A stretch of DNA of 64,000 nt from the NCBI GenBank assembly GCA_027487315.1, contig JAIYDW010000037.1, forward strand, positions 1 through 64,000. Direction: 5' to 3'. The position numbers and the translations under genes are program-made. The notes under the pieces were generated by a model, which was not told the origin of the DNA, searched no databases, and worked only from the letters and a program-made list of their open reading frames with translations. This document shows positions 42,671 through 51,676 of the stretch, in pieces; the stretch's first letter is position 1, and each line of letters opens with the position of its first letter. The DNA comes from Verrucomicrobiaceae bacterium (lineage in GTDB: Bacteria > Verrucomicrobiota > Verrucomicrobiia > Verrucomicrobiales > Verrucomicrobiaceae).

Positions 42671-44468
42671 TGACGCGAGACATGAAGCACCAGATTCATC
42701 CGAGCTGGCGGGAGGGCTTTCCGCTTTGCGAGAACAGGCGGGTCTGCCCGCTACGGAAGATGAGGCGCTGAAGGCGCGGGTCGTTAAGACGAAGCTGCCG
42801 ATCGATGACATCATTGGGAAGATCGTTGGGTTTTTGAAGTCGGGCGAGTACGAGATCTACCGTCGTGGGAACGAGATCGGGACAGTGGATCAGAAGTCGG
42901 GTGAGTGGCGGGTGATGACGGCCAGGCGCTTCCGAAGCTGGCTGCCGATGAATTGCGGGATTCTGCCGGTGGAGCGTTTCCAGAAAGATGAGAGCGCGGA
43001 TGGGACCCCGATCTGGCGGCCGATCAAGGGGGAGCTGACGCTCGACCAGGCGGCGACGATTTTGGAGAGCGATGAGCTGAGGGTGAAGTTGCCGGTGATC
43101 GAGAGTATCCACAAGGTGAAGCTGCCGGTGTGGCGGGAGGCGCTAGACGAGCGTGGGAGCGAGAAGCGGAAAGGTTTTCGGAAGCTGGAGTTGCTGCAGC
43201 ACGGCTATGATCCGGAGACGCTGACCTACACGCTGAGAGGTGGGATCGACTATGATGAGGCGCAGGATCCGAACGAGGGGCTGAAGTTTTTGAAGCATCT
43301 GCTGGAGTATTTTCCGTGGGCTGATCGGCGGAGTCTGGCGGTGCAGGTGGCGGGTATGATGACGATTTTTTGCGCGAAGCTGTTTCGCGGCCGCTCGCCT
43401 ATGTTCCTGTGGAATGCGAACCTGCCAGGATCCGGGAAGTCGCGCCTGGCTGAGCTGTGCCTGACTCCAGTGCATGGCAGTGCGGCACGGGCGGGTTTTA
43501 GCTATGAGGACAAAGCTGAGGTGAAGAAGGAGCTGGATGCGGCAGCGCAGGCTTTTGCGCCCTACATTTTTTTCGATGATTTGCAGCGGGGGAAGATCCG
43601 GAACGAGCACCTTCAGCGGTGGTTGACGGCTCCTGATTGGTCGTGCCGGGTGCTGGGGAGTAAGGAGCTGTGGAAGGGGCGACTCTACGCGATGACGGCG
43701 ATGACAGGGAACGAGGTGAAGGTGAACGATGACCTGGAGCGAAGAACGTTGGTGGTGGATCTGTTCGCCAGGGTGTCGGCGCGGGAACGGGTGCTGCCGA
43801 ATGATACCATCACGCTCGATGACGAGTTCTTTGCGGATGAGAATCGGATGGCGCAGGTGCTGGCTGCGATGTGGGGGCTGATGAAGTGGTGGGATGAGAA
43901 CGAGCGGCCGAAGACGAGCGACAAGCCGCTGGATTCGTTCGAGGGCTGGTCGAGAATCGTGCCTGCGGTGGTGGAGTGCGCTGGATTTGGCAATGCGCTG
44001 GCACCGTTCGATGCTCCGGATGCTGGGAACACTGAGGCCCGTGAGATGGAGCGGCTGGTGAAACTGGTGATCAAGGAACTGATGCCACCACGGCCGACGT
44101 CGCTGCCGGCCGATGAGCCGCACGTGCACGAGATCACCCTGCAGCAGGTCGTGGGTGTGGCCAGGCGCAATGGGTTGTTTCAGGAGATCCTGTGGACGAC
44201 GGATGCTGTCCTGGAGAGCGAGGGCGACAAGGGTGGATTTAGACCGAAGAAGGCGGCGGATTTTGCGCCCGATGACGAGGATCTGCGCAGCCAGGCTGAA
44301 CTGTGGATGAACCCATCGATGCGATCGAAGTGGGGTAAGATGTTCAAGGGACGGGCAGCGAGCGGCCGATACTGGAAGGCCGAGAATGGGGAGGTTTTTG
44401 AGGTTGGGTCGCGGGCAAGTAGTGACCTGTCGAAGATCCGATTGGTCAGACTCGCACAAAAGGCCTGA
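42654..44468 (+). CDS. Phage replicative helicase/ATPase (SF3- or AAA-like)
   Basis: The 604-residue protein has Walker A in MFLWNANLPGSGKSRLAELC near residue 255 and Walker B in APYIFFDDLQRGKIRN near 305, with an Asp-Asp pair. LYAMTAMTGNEVKVNDDLERRTLVVDLF follows as a sensor-like Asn and arginine-finger region, as in phage/plasmid primase-helicases. The N-terminal 100 residues are acidic. Translation starts at TTG 42654, with GGAGGGGG nine bases before it and a 17-bp overlap with the primase gene. Confidence 0.82.
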   Translation: MSTNNDDARHEAPDSSELAGGLSALREQAGLPATEDEALKARVVKTKLPIDDIIGKIVGFLKSGEYEIYRRGNEIGTVDQKSGEWRVMTARRFRSWLPMNCGILPVERFQKDESADGTPIWRPIKGELTLDQAATILESDELRVKLPVIESIHKVKLPVWREALDERGSEKRKGFRKLELLQHGYDPETLTYTLRGGIDYDEAQDPNEGLKFLKHLLEYFPWADRRSLAVQVAGMMTIFCAKLFRGRSPMFLWNANLPGSGKSRLAELCLTPVHGSAARAGFSYEDKAEVKKELDAAAQAFAPYIFFDDLQRGKIRNEHLQRWLTAPDWSCRVLGSKELWKGRLYAMTAMTGNEVKVNDDLERRTLVVDLFARVSARERVLPNDTITLDDEFFADENRMAQVLAAMWGLMKWWDENERPKTSDKPLDSFEGWSRIVPAVVECAGFGNALAPFDAPDAGNTEAREMERLVKLVIKELMPPRPTSLPADEPHVHEITLQQVVGVARRNGLFQEILWTTDAVLESEGDKGGFRPKKAADFAPDDEDLRSQAELWMNPSMRSKWGKMFKGRAASGRYWKAENGEVFEVGSRASSDLSKIRLVRLAQKA

Positions 44469-45043
44469 GGCGAGGGAGGCGGGGAGAGTGCGACGTAGGC
44501 CACGGTGCCGGCGAATGGGTCGTGAGCGGCCGCAGGTATCATGCCGACCGGCTACGCCTTCTCAGGGGCGCTCGATGGGGGCGGCAGCATCGCGGCTGCG
44601 CCGCGCACTGATCTATTCGGCCAGGTGGGTTGTGAACGCACGGGTGCGAGCGCGGGAGGTATCCCCGAACCCCTGATTAAAAAAACAGGAAATTAGCAAA
44701 ACCTCCCGAACCTCCCGCCAAAGTCAGTGAAAAAATGGGGCGATGAATGGGTGGGCAGAAAAAACCTCCCAAAACCAACGGTGGATTTGAAAAACCTCCC
44801 GCTCGATAAAATAAGGGATTCAGGGTGGTGGAGGAGGTTTAGAAGGTTTTCAGCTATGTAAGGAGTATTTTTGGCAAGTGTTTTGGTGGGTGGAAATGCC
44901 TTTTGACCTCCTCAACCATGCCAAAAAGGAATCTATTAGCCCCTAAGGGCGGGGTAGGCGGGCTTCCTGTCCTCAGGTGATTTTGTGAGATAGAACTCTG
45001 AAATTGTTTTGTCCCTTGTTCTTTGACACTTGGGCGGGTTGAG
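44469..45043. other. Non-coding region with AACCTCCC repeats: candidate origin or packaging site
   Basis: This 575-bp gap lies between replication and packaging genes. AACCTCCC occurs four times in direct order (44700, 44709, 44763, 44793), with the opposite-strand heptamer GGGAGGT at 44654 and a related ACCTCCT at 44906. Around them the DNA is unusually AT-rich for this phage, with several A runs. An inverted repeat, TTTTTGGCA (44868-44876) and TGCCAAAAA (44919-44927), follows. The first 170 bp are GC-rich with small palindromes. The position suits a replication origin or a terminase recognition site; I cannot choose between them. Confidence 0.55.
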
Positions 45044-45829
45044 ATGGGTGATGATGGAGATTCGGGTTTTGTCCCTTTGCCAGCGCTGGAGTTGACTGGG
45101 GAGCCGCCTGGGAAAACTCAGGCGGTGGCGCGGGCGGCTACTCGGGCGCGGTATGGGAAGACGATTCTGGAATATGTGGCGGCGTTTGGGTTGGGGGCCG
45201 GAAGTGAAAGGACGTTGAAGCGGTATGTGGCAGCGGGGCGGAAAAAGGATCCGGTGGATCTGCCGCCTTTTGATGAGCCTCATCTTCTGGCTGCCTGGTG
45301 GCGGCGGACGATGAAAAACAAGGTGCCGGACTGGATGGTTTTGATCGAGCAGGTTGGGGCGGTTGAAGAAAAGAAGGATGAAAAGGGGGAGGTGCATGAA
45401 GATCTGCCGCCGGCGTTCGATATGATGGGGCTGGCGGCGGATGCGGGGGATGCGGAGAAGGAGCTTTGGGTGATGGCCAATGGTTTCCGGACGGAGATGG
45501 AGATTGCCCGGAAAAATCGGATGAGTGATCGGTGGTGGCGGGCTTACAATGAGTACAAGAAGCTGATCGAGGAGCTGCGGAAGTGGGAGAAAGATCGATC
45601 GACGAAGCGGTTGCAGCGTGGGGAGGTGATGGAGACGGCCGTGGTGGTGGAATCGCTGACGCGAATTTTTGGGAGCGTGTCGCAGACGTTCACGGGCTGT
45701 CTGTTTGACCTGGCGAAGCAGCTGCGGCCGGATCTGGAGGCCAGTGAGGCGATGGCGATTGTTTACCCGATGCGTGACAAGATGTTTGCGGCGTTGAAGG
45801 AGAGTAAGTTTGCGGAGGCGGCGGCATGA
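45044..45829 (+). CDS. Probable terminase small subunit
   Basis: A 261-residue protein placed directly before the large terminase and overlapping it by 4 bp. The sequence is helical and charged (AVARAATRARYGKTILEYVAAFGLGAGSERTLKRYVAAGRKKD looks like a helix-turn-helix start; KLIEELRKWEKDRSTKRLQ is coiled-coil-like). No named small terminase family is evident, so the call rests on position and the DNA-binding-like N-terminus. A TTG at 45023 keeps the frame but belongs to the TTGACA junction. Confidence 0.6.
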   Translation: MGDDGDSGFVPLPALELTGEPPGKTQAVARAATRARYGKTILEYVAAFGLGAGSERTLKRYVAAGRKKDPVDLPPFDEPHLLAAWWRRTMKNKVPDWMVLIEQVGAVEEKKDEKGEVHEDLPPAFDMMGLAADAGDAEKELWVMANGFRTEMEIARKNRMSDRWWRAYNEYKKLIEELRKWEKDRSTKRLQRGEVMETAVVVESLTRIFGSVSQTFTGCLFDLAKQLRPDLEASEAMAIVYPMRDKMFAALKESKFAEAAA

Positions 45830-47925
45830 CGGATCTGGCTTTGTTTGATCATGCGGCGGTGGTGGCGCGGGAGAGGTGGTTGTTTGCGCAGCCGGAGTAT
45901 GAGCTGTGCAATCAGGTGGCGGCGATGTGTTTTCGGGAGCGGCCGACAAAGCCGACGTGGCGATGGGCGGAGCAGCATGTGTGGCTGGATGAGAAGATGA
46001 CGGCGGAGCCGGGGTATTATGACTCGGGGAAGACGCCTTGGGCGCGGGAGTGGCATGAGTTGCCTTTGCGGGGGGATGTGCGGGAGGTGGCGATCAAGAA
46101 AAGTTCGCGGTCGGGGGCTTCGGAAACGGGATTTAATATCATCCGGTGGATGCCTGGTCACTGGCCGGGGAATGCGGGGGTGGTTTTTCCGGATGACAAG
46201 CAGGCGCGGGATGTGGCCAGGCGGCGGTTGTTGGAGAGTATTCGGCGGACGGCCGCGGCGAATTTGAGCCCAGACAAGGATGATATCGGGCTGAGCAACA
46301 TTCACTTGCTGAACATGATGATCAAAGTGGGCCCGTCGGGATCGGCGCGGATGTTTACGGAGTGGTGGGTGCGGTTTTTCATGCTGGACGAGCTGGAGGA
46401 GCACAGTGTGGAGGACACGACGACGACGTATGAGCGCGCGCTTTCCAGGCAGACGGATGTGGCGGATGCGGTGCTGTTTGCGATCAGTAAGCCGAAGATG
46501 GCGGGCGGGCCGATTGATCGGGCGTATATTCGGGGGACGCAAAAGCAGTGGTGGCTGCCTTGTCCGAGGTGTGAGCAGTTGATTTTATTGAATCGGGATG
46601 GGTTTCGGTCAGACGATTGCAAGCACAGTGACGGGACTTGGGATCTGGAGTTGGTGCGGCGGCATACGTGGTATCAGTGTCCGCATTGCGGGGGGAAGAT
46701 CGAGGAGAAGGAGAAGCGGGTGATGAATGATGCGGGGTTGTGGGTGCCGACGGCGTTGGAGCATCGGCGGCGGAATCCGGATGGAAAGCCGGTGCCGGCG
46801 GTGCCGGGGGTGGAGAGTTACCAGATCACGGATTATGTGAGTTACCATGCGGCGGTGAGCTGGGGGAAGTTGCGGGCGATGTATTTGCTGGCGTTTGAGA
46901 TCCAGCCGACGAAGAAGGCGCAGACGCATTTCATTAACAATCACGAAGGCGAGGCGGATGAGGTGACGTTGATTGCGGTGGATGACAAGACGGTGGAGGC
47001 GCTGAAGGCGGGGCGGATCGAGTCGAGGAAGGTGAAGCTGGCGGATGGGGAAGAGGTGGAGCAAACGGAGGTTTTGGGCATTCCTGGAGGGTATCGGCTG
47101 GCGTTTGTTCAGGGGGCTTTTAGTGCGCGGCTGCCTTACGTGCCGGATGTGCTGCTTTTGTTTGCGGACAAACAGCAGAGCTATTTTAAGTATCTGGTTT
47201 TTGCGGTGCGGGTGGATCCGGCGCTGCCCGGGAAGGTGGAGGCGCATTTGGTGGATCTGGGGCGGGAGGATGATGAGGATGCGTTGTTTGCGAATGTGGT
47301 GCTGCGGGGGTATTCGGTGGTGGGGTCGGAGGAGGTGGTGAGGATTTCGGGGGGGTTTGTGGATTCGAGGTATCGAGGGCAGGATGTCTATAAGTTCTGT
47401 TTGAGGTGTTATTCGGAGGTTGGGGCCCAGATCTGGCCGGTGCGAGGTGAGGGGGAAAAGCAGTCGCAGGGGCGAAGGAAGAATGAAGTGGCGGAGGATA
47501 CGAAGACGAGGAGCACGCTGCGGGGGCGGGTGTTTCGGTGCATTGAGGACTGGTGCGAGGCTGGGAAATTGATCGTGCGGTATTTCAAGGATCACGATCT
47601 GAAAACGGCGTTTTACCATGACAAGATCCAGCGGCGGAGCGGGTGGCGCATTTGGTTGCCGATGGACTATCCGGCGGCATTGGCGGCGGAGTGGACGGCG
47701 GAGAAATACAATCCGACTGAGGATGAGTGGGTGCACAACAAGGCGAAGTATGGGCCGAATGATTTTGGGGATTGCGGCAAGTATTTGGTGCTGTGGATGT
47801 TGGAGAATTTGGCGGCTTTGCTGGCTTTGAAGGGGATGGAGACGGAAGAGGAGAAGCCGGAGGAGGGGAGGACTTACGAGCTGGAGCCGGAAAAGCGGAA
47901 GTATCAGCCGCCTGCAGTGAATTGA
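45826..47925 (+). CDS. Phage terminase large subunit, GpA (lambda) type
   Basis: The 699-residue packaging motor has the GpA layout: WRWAEQHVWLDEKMTAEPGYYDSGKTPWAREW, the ATPase loop IKKSSRSGASET near residue 95, and MLDELEEHS as Walker B near 190. A zinc site (CPRCEQ, CPHCGGK) separates the ATPase from the nuclease. In the nuclease, LLLFADKQQSYF near 445 supplies the first metal Asp and GFVDSRYRGQDVYKFC the next region. It cuts and pumps phage DNA into the prohead. The call is firm. Confidence 0.95.
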   Translation: MTDLALFDHAAVVARERWLFAQPEYELCNQVAAMCFRERPTKPTWRWAEQHVWLDEKMTAEPGYYDSGKTPWAREWHELPLRGDVREVAIKKSSRSGASETGFNIIRWMPGHWPGNAGVVFPDDKQARDVARRRLLESIRRTAAANLSPDKDDIGLSNIHLLNMMIKVGPSGSARMFTEWWVRFFMLDELEEHSVEDTTTTYERALSRQTDVADAVLFAISKPKMAGGPIDRAYIRGTQKQWWLPCPRCEQLILLNRDGFRSDDCKHSDGTWDLELVRRHTWYQCPHCGGKIEEKEKRVMNDAGLWVPTALEHRRRNPDGKPVPAVPGVESYQITDYVSYHAAVSWGKLRAMYLLAFEIQPTKKAQTHFINNHEGEADEVTLIAVDDKTVEALKAGRIESRKVKLADGEEVEQTEVLGIPGGYRLAFVQGAFSARLPYVPDVLLLFADKQQSYFKYLVFAVRVDPALPGKVEAHLVDLGREDDEDALFANVVLRGYSVVGSEEVVRISGGFVDSRYRGQDVYKFCLRCYSEVGAQIWPVRGEGEKQSQGRRKNEVAEDTKTRSTLRGRVFRCIEDWCEAGKLIVRYFKDHDLKTAFYHDKIQRRSGWRIWLPMDYPAALAAEWTAEKYNPTEDEWVHNKAKYGPNDFGDCGKYLVLWMLENLAALLALKGMETEEEKPEEGRTYELEPEKRKYQPPAVN

Positions 47926-47940
47926 CATGGCGGGCGAGGC

Positions 47941-48267
47941 GTGGCGGCTACTCTCAACGCTGAACTTTTGGTATCTGGAATCCTGCGGCGTGCCAAGCTG
48001 CAAGAGAATCCGGCGGCGTGGCTGAATACTCAGCACGGGTTGGCGTTGGATGCGGTGATGGCGGGTGATGAGTATGTGACGTCGACGAGTTTTGATGGCG
48101 CATCCCACACGGCGGAGCGGGGGTTGACAGCGGTGACTTTGCTTTCGCTGTATGAGGCGGCGTTGAATCTTTTTGAGCAGGAGACGGCGGCGGATGATGC
48201 GGGCATGAGTGCGCCTGGCAGTGTGAAGCATGCCGACTTTTCGAAAAATCCTTGCACCCTGGGCTGA
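47941..48267 (+). CDS. Head-tail joining candidate (gpW position)
   Basis: The 108-residue product (AATLNAELLVSGILRRAKLQ, later LLSLYEAALNLFEQETAADD) sits between large terminase and portal, where lambda gpW lies, but is longer and not clearly similar. It starts at GTG 47941 in a TTGACATG junction and its TGA overlaps the portal ATG. Function inferred from position only. Confidence 0.55.
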   Translation: MAATLNAELLVSGILRRAKLQENPAAWLNTQHGLALDAVMAGDEYVTSTSFDGASHTAERGLTAVTLLSLYEAALNLFEQETAADDAGMSAPGSVKHADFSKNPCTLG

Positions 48268-49889
48268 TGAAAAAGAACAATCGATATGGCCGGCAGCCGC
48301 AACTGATGAAGCAGGTGGAAGCGCCGGATTTGGTGGCTGAGGCGGCGATCAGTTCGTTTCAGGGGGCGGATACGTCGTCACGCGATCGCGGTTTTGTGTA
48401 TGTGCCGACGTTGGACACGCTGAAGGAGGTGGATGCGTGGAGTCACACGGAGCTGCTGAGGCGGGGGCGATTCATTTACAACTCGGGCGGTGGGTTGATT
48501 CATCGCGGGGTGAATGGGGTGGCGCGGATGGTGTGCGGGACGGGTTTGTTTCCGTATCCGTTGAGTCCTAGCAAGTCGTGGAATACTAAGGTGCGGCGGC
48601 TGTGGATGCAGCGGTGTGAGAGCAAAAATACGTTTGACCTTTCGCGCAAATTCACGTGCGGGGCGGCGCAGGCGGGGATCATTCGGAGTAGCATTGTCGG
48701 GGGTGACATGGCACCGGTGCTGGCGCGGGAAGAGGGTGGGAGGTTGCGGTGCATGTTTTATGAGGCGCATCAGGTGGGGAATGGGTTGAGCCGGATGCCC
48801 GGGAACAGTGAGCGCTGGCATCATGGGGTGTTGCTGGGGCAGCATAATGCGCCGATGGCGTATCGGATCATCAGCCGGGATCCGGCGAACGGTAAGGAGA
48901 CGGTGGCTGAGGTGCCGGCGGATAACGTGCTGTTTGTGGCGAATTACGAGCGGTTTGGCCAGGTGCGCGGGTTGAGCCGGTTTTACCCGGTGATTAACAA
49001 GGTTTTGGATCGTGGTGAGATCATGGCGGCGCTGACGAAGGGGATCAAAATGCGCTCACAAATTGGGTGGGCGATTGAGCAGCAGATGCAGCAGCAGCAG
49101 GTGCAGGTGCCGGGGGCGAGTGGGACGACGGTGGCACCGAGGCCGACCACGATGGTGCAGACTTCGAACGGGAAGACGATCACGCTGGAGCAGTTTTTTG
49201 GGGGTGGGCAGAGCATGGAGCTGAGGCCGGGGCAGACGTTCAAAACAGTCGAGTCGGCGCATCCGCATGAGAATGTGCGGGAGCATTTGGAGAATCTGGT
49301 GCGGGACGTGGCTTGGGCTTTGGGGTATGCGCCGGAGATCCTTTGGAACATCACGCAGCTGGGCGGGGCGAATACGCGTTTTATCATGGCGGATGCGCAG
49401 AGCCAGATCGAGGAAGAGCAGCAGCGGCTGGTGGAGCAGTTTTTGGGGCCGTGGTATATCGCGTGGGTGCGGGACATGATCGAGGCGGGGGAGATCGAGG
49501 ATGTGGACGGGTGGGATCTGCATACCTGGTTGCTGCCGAAGCGGTTGACGGTGGATTTTGGACGGGATGGAAAGCTGCACATCGAGCAAGCGAAGCGGGG
49601 GATGATCACGCTGAAGAGCCTGTATGGTTTTGTGGGGGATGAGTGGCAGATTGAGATCGATCAATACCTGGACGAGCGTTTGTATATCAAGGAGGGGATG
49701 ACGCAGCGGGGGCTGAGCTGGCAGGAGGCTTATCCGGAGCTGCCGCAGATCAGTGCGACCGCACGCGTGCGGTCGCGGGAGGAGGAGGACGAGGAGGATG
49801 ATGAGGAGGAGCTGACGGCGAAGCAGCACGATGAGATTCAAGCGGCGATTGAGCGGGCCAAGTTGGATCCAGCCGCCCGGAGATCGTAA
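48267..49889 (+). CDS. Phage portal protein (lambda gpB-like)
   Basis: The 540-residue product forms the vertex ring through which DNA enters. It starts near RYGRQPQLMKQ and includes LRRGRFIYNSGGGLIHRGVNGVARMVCGTGL, FEAHQVGN-like YEAHQVGNGLSRMPG, FVANYERFGQVRGLSRFYPVINKVLDRGEIMAALTKGIKM (the conserved portal core), and LEQFFGGGQSMELRPGQTFKTVESAHPHENVREHLENL. The acidic Glu/Asp run near the C-terminus is a normal feature. ATG 48267 shares its A with the TGA of the upstream gene. Confidence 0.92.
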   Translation: MKKNNRYGRQPQLMKQVEAPDLVAEAAISSFQGADTSSRDRGFVYVPTLDTLKEVDAWSHTELLRRGRFIYNSGGGLIHRGVNGVARMVCGTGLFPYPLSPSKSWNTKVRRLWMQRCESKNTFDLSRKFTCGAAQAGIIRSSIVGGDMAPVLAREEGGRLRCMFYEAHQVGNGLSRMPGNSERWHHGVLLGQHNAPMAYRIISRDPANGKETVAEVPADNVLFVANYERFGQVRGLSRFYPVINKVLDRGEIMAALTKGIKMRSQIGWAIEQQMQQQQVQVPGASGTTVAPRPTTMVQTSNGKTITLEQFFGGGQSMELRPGQTFKTVESAHPHENVREHLENLVRDVAWALGYAPEILWNITQLGGANTRFIMADAQSQIEEEQQRLVEQFLGPWYIAWVRDMIEAGEIEDVDGWDLHTWLLPKRLTVDFGRDGKLHIEQAKRGMITLKSLYGFVGDEWQIEIDQYLDERLYIKEGMTQRGLSWQEAYPELPQISATARVRSREEEDEEDDEEELTAKQHDEIQAAIERAKLDPAARRS

Positions 49890-49932
49890 CGGTGCGAGCT
49901 CAAAACATGCGATTTTTGAACCCTGATATTTT

Positions 49933-50865
49933 ATGAATGAGACTCTGAATTTTCCGTTGATCACAAGGCAGTTCTACATGGAGCCGCTGGCTTTGGAGGA
50001 GGGGGCGATGATGGCGTGTCACTTGTATTTGTGGCCGAGGATCACGGGACAGGTGAAGGACATGGAGCCGATGGCGGCGGCGGGGGCGAAGGATCCGAAT
50101 GATGTGAAATACAGCGGTGCCTATGCTCACATGAGAAGGCAAGTGGCTGGACCTCGTTATGAGGGTTACGCCATTGCAGACGAGAATTATTACTGGTCTG
50201 TGACTGGTAAGCCTGGGGTGGCGGTGATTCCGGTGAATGGGATGCTGATGAAGGGGGCGGGGCCGTTTGCGGAGGCTTGCATGGGGGTGGTGAATCCGGA
50301 TCGGGTGAGTCACGCGCTGGGGCAGGCGATGGCGGCGAAGGAGATCAAGCAGATCGTGCTGGACATTGGAAGTCCTGGCGGGCGGGTGACTTACATTCCG
50401 GAAATGGCGGCGCAGATCAAGGCGGCGGCTGCGACTCGGGGAAAGACGGTGTGGGCGTTCACGGATACGCATATTGCGAGCGCGGCGACTTGGATGGCGA
50501 GCCAGGCGAATGAGATCATCACGACGCCTTCAGCATCGGTGGGATCGATTGGGACTTATTTGGCGTTCTTGAATCCGAAGGTGGCGATGCAGATGCAGGG
50601 GTATCAGCTGGAGCTGTTCAAGAAGGGGACGCACAAGGCGTTGGGGTTGCCGGGGCAGGATCTGACGCAGGCGGATCGTGCGTATTTGCAGGATGGGGTC
50701 GATAAGATCAATGCGCAGTTTGTGGCGGCGGTGAAGGCGGGGCGGCCGAGGGTGAGTGAGGAGGCGGTGACGGATGCGAAGATGTATGACGGGCCGGAGG
50801 CGGTGAAGCAGGGTCTTTCGGACGGGATTGCGTCGAGTTGGGAAGACTTCATTGGCATGCTGTAA
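49933..50865 (+). CDS. Head maturation protease, S49 (lambda gpC-like)
   Basis: The product (310 residues) is a ClpP-fold serine protease that processes the prohead. GVAVIPVNGMLMKGAGP begins the domain near residue 95; IVLDIGSPGGRVTYIPEMAAQI, the Ser in DTHIASAATWMASQANEI, ASVGSIGTYLA and the Lys region LELFKKGTHKALGLPGQDL follow. The N-terminal 90 residues are phage-specific. In lambda this gene also contains an internal scaffold start; no such start is evident here. Confidence 0.93.
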   Translation: MNETLNFPLITRQFYMEPLALEEGAMMACHLYLWPRITGQVKDMEPMAAAGAKDPNDVKYSGAYAHMRRQVAGPRYEGYAIADENYYWSVTGKPGVAVIPVNGMLMKGAGPFAEACMGVVNPDRVSHALGQAMAAKEIKQIVLDIGSPGGRVTYIPEMAAQIKAAAATRGKTVWAFTDTHIASAATWMASQANEIITTPSASVGSIGTYLAFLNPKVAMQMQGYQLELFKKGTHKALGLPGQDLTQADRAYLQDGVDKINAQFVAAVKAGRPRVSEEAVTDAKMYDGPEAVKQGLSDGIASSWEDFIGML

Positions 50866-50886
50866 TTGACATCGCGACGGCGGTGT

Positions 50887-51612
50887 ATGAAAAATCGCTT
50901 CGCACGTCGGAACCCGTGGATTTTCGCCACGGCAATCATTCTCCTGGCAATTCTTTTTGTGCCGCTGGCGCTGATGGCCATCACGGCTGATGCCGGGGCC
51001 GGTGGCAATGGGGCATCCTCGCTGGCAATGGCTGGCTTGATGGGGGCACCGTTGATGCTGCGCGATAAGGCCGGCGAGCATGAGGGCGGCGGCGGTGGTG
51101 CTGCGCCGGATGTGGCGACGGCTTTGGCTGAGATTCAGGATACGACGTTGCCGATGTCGCAGCGGTTGGGGGTGGCGATCAAGGCTCTGGGGGGCATTGA
51201 TCCGACGAATCAACTGGCGAAAATCAAGGCGGATTTGACGGAGGTGCAGGGGCAGCTGGCGGCGAGGGATTCGGAGTTGGCGACCGTGCGAGCGGAGCTG
51301 GAGACGGCGAACAAGCGGATTGCGGCGCTGGCGACGGATGTGACTGAGGCGCAGGCGGCGACGGCGGCGGCGGAGACGAGGGCGAAGGAGTTGCAGGCGA
51401 AGGATCAGGATTTGCAGAAGCGGGTGGATGCGAAGGTGAAAGAGGAGCTGGCGGCGAAGGGGTTTCCGGCGTCGAAGCTGCCGAATTCCAGTGAGCACAT
51501 TGGGGCGGAAGTTCCAAGCAGTCGGGCGGAGTTGGAAGACAAGTTGAAGGAGTGCAAAACGCAGGGTGAACGCAGTGCCATGCTGCGGGCTTTCAAGGCG
51601 GGACTCAACTGA
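50887..51612 (+). CDS. Membrane-anchored coiled-coil protein in the scaffold position
   Basis: The product (241 residues) has an N-terminal hydrophobic helix (WIFATAIILLAILFVPLALMAITA), a Gly/Ala linker, and a long helical region with heptads (LTEVQGQLAARDSELATVRAELETANKRIAALATDVTEAQAA). It lies between protease and capsid, where scaffold or decoration proteins are usual. A membrane anchor is odd for a scaffold. It starts in a variant junction (TTGACATC at 50866); ATG 50887 is used. Confidence 0.65.
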   Translation: MKNRFARRNPWIFATAIILLAILFVPLALMAITADAGAGGNGASSLAMAGLMGAPLMLRDKAGEHEGGGGGAAPDVATALAEIQDTTLPMSQRLGVAIKALGGIDPTNQLAKIKADLTEVQGQLAARDSELATVRAELETANKRIAALATDVTEAQAATAAAETRAKELQAKDQDLQKRVDAKVKEELAAKGFPASKLPNSSEHIGAEVPSSRAELEDKLKECKTQGERSAMLRAFKAGLN

Positions 51613-51676
51613 GGCATTTGACACTCTTCATTCATCGCAATCTGAGTCTTCAAACTAAAATTCATTTTTCACTCTC

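Noticed and set aside
47922-47945. TTGACA at late junctions as an ordinary sigma-70 promoter
   Set aside because: The expected -10 position is G-rich in every copy, so a standard promoter is not supported.
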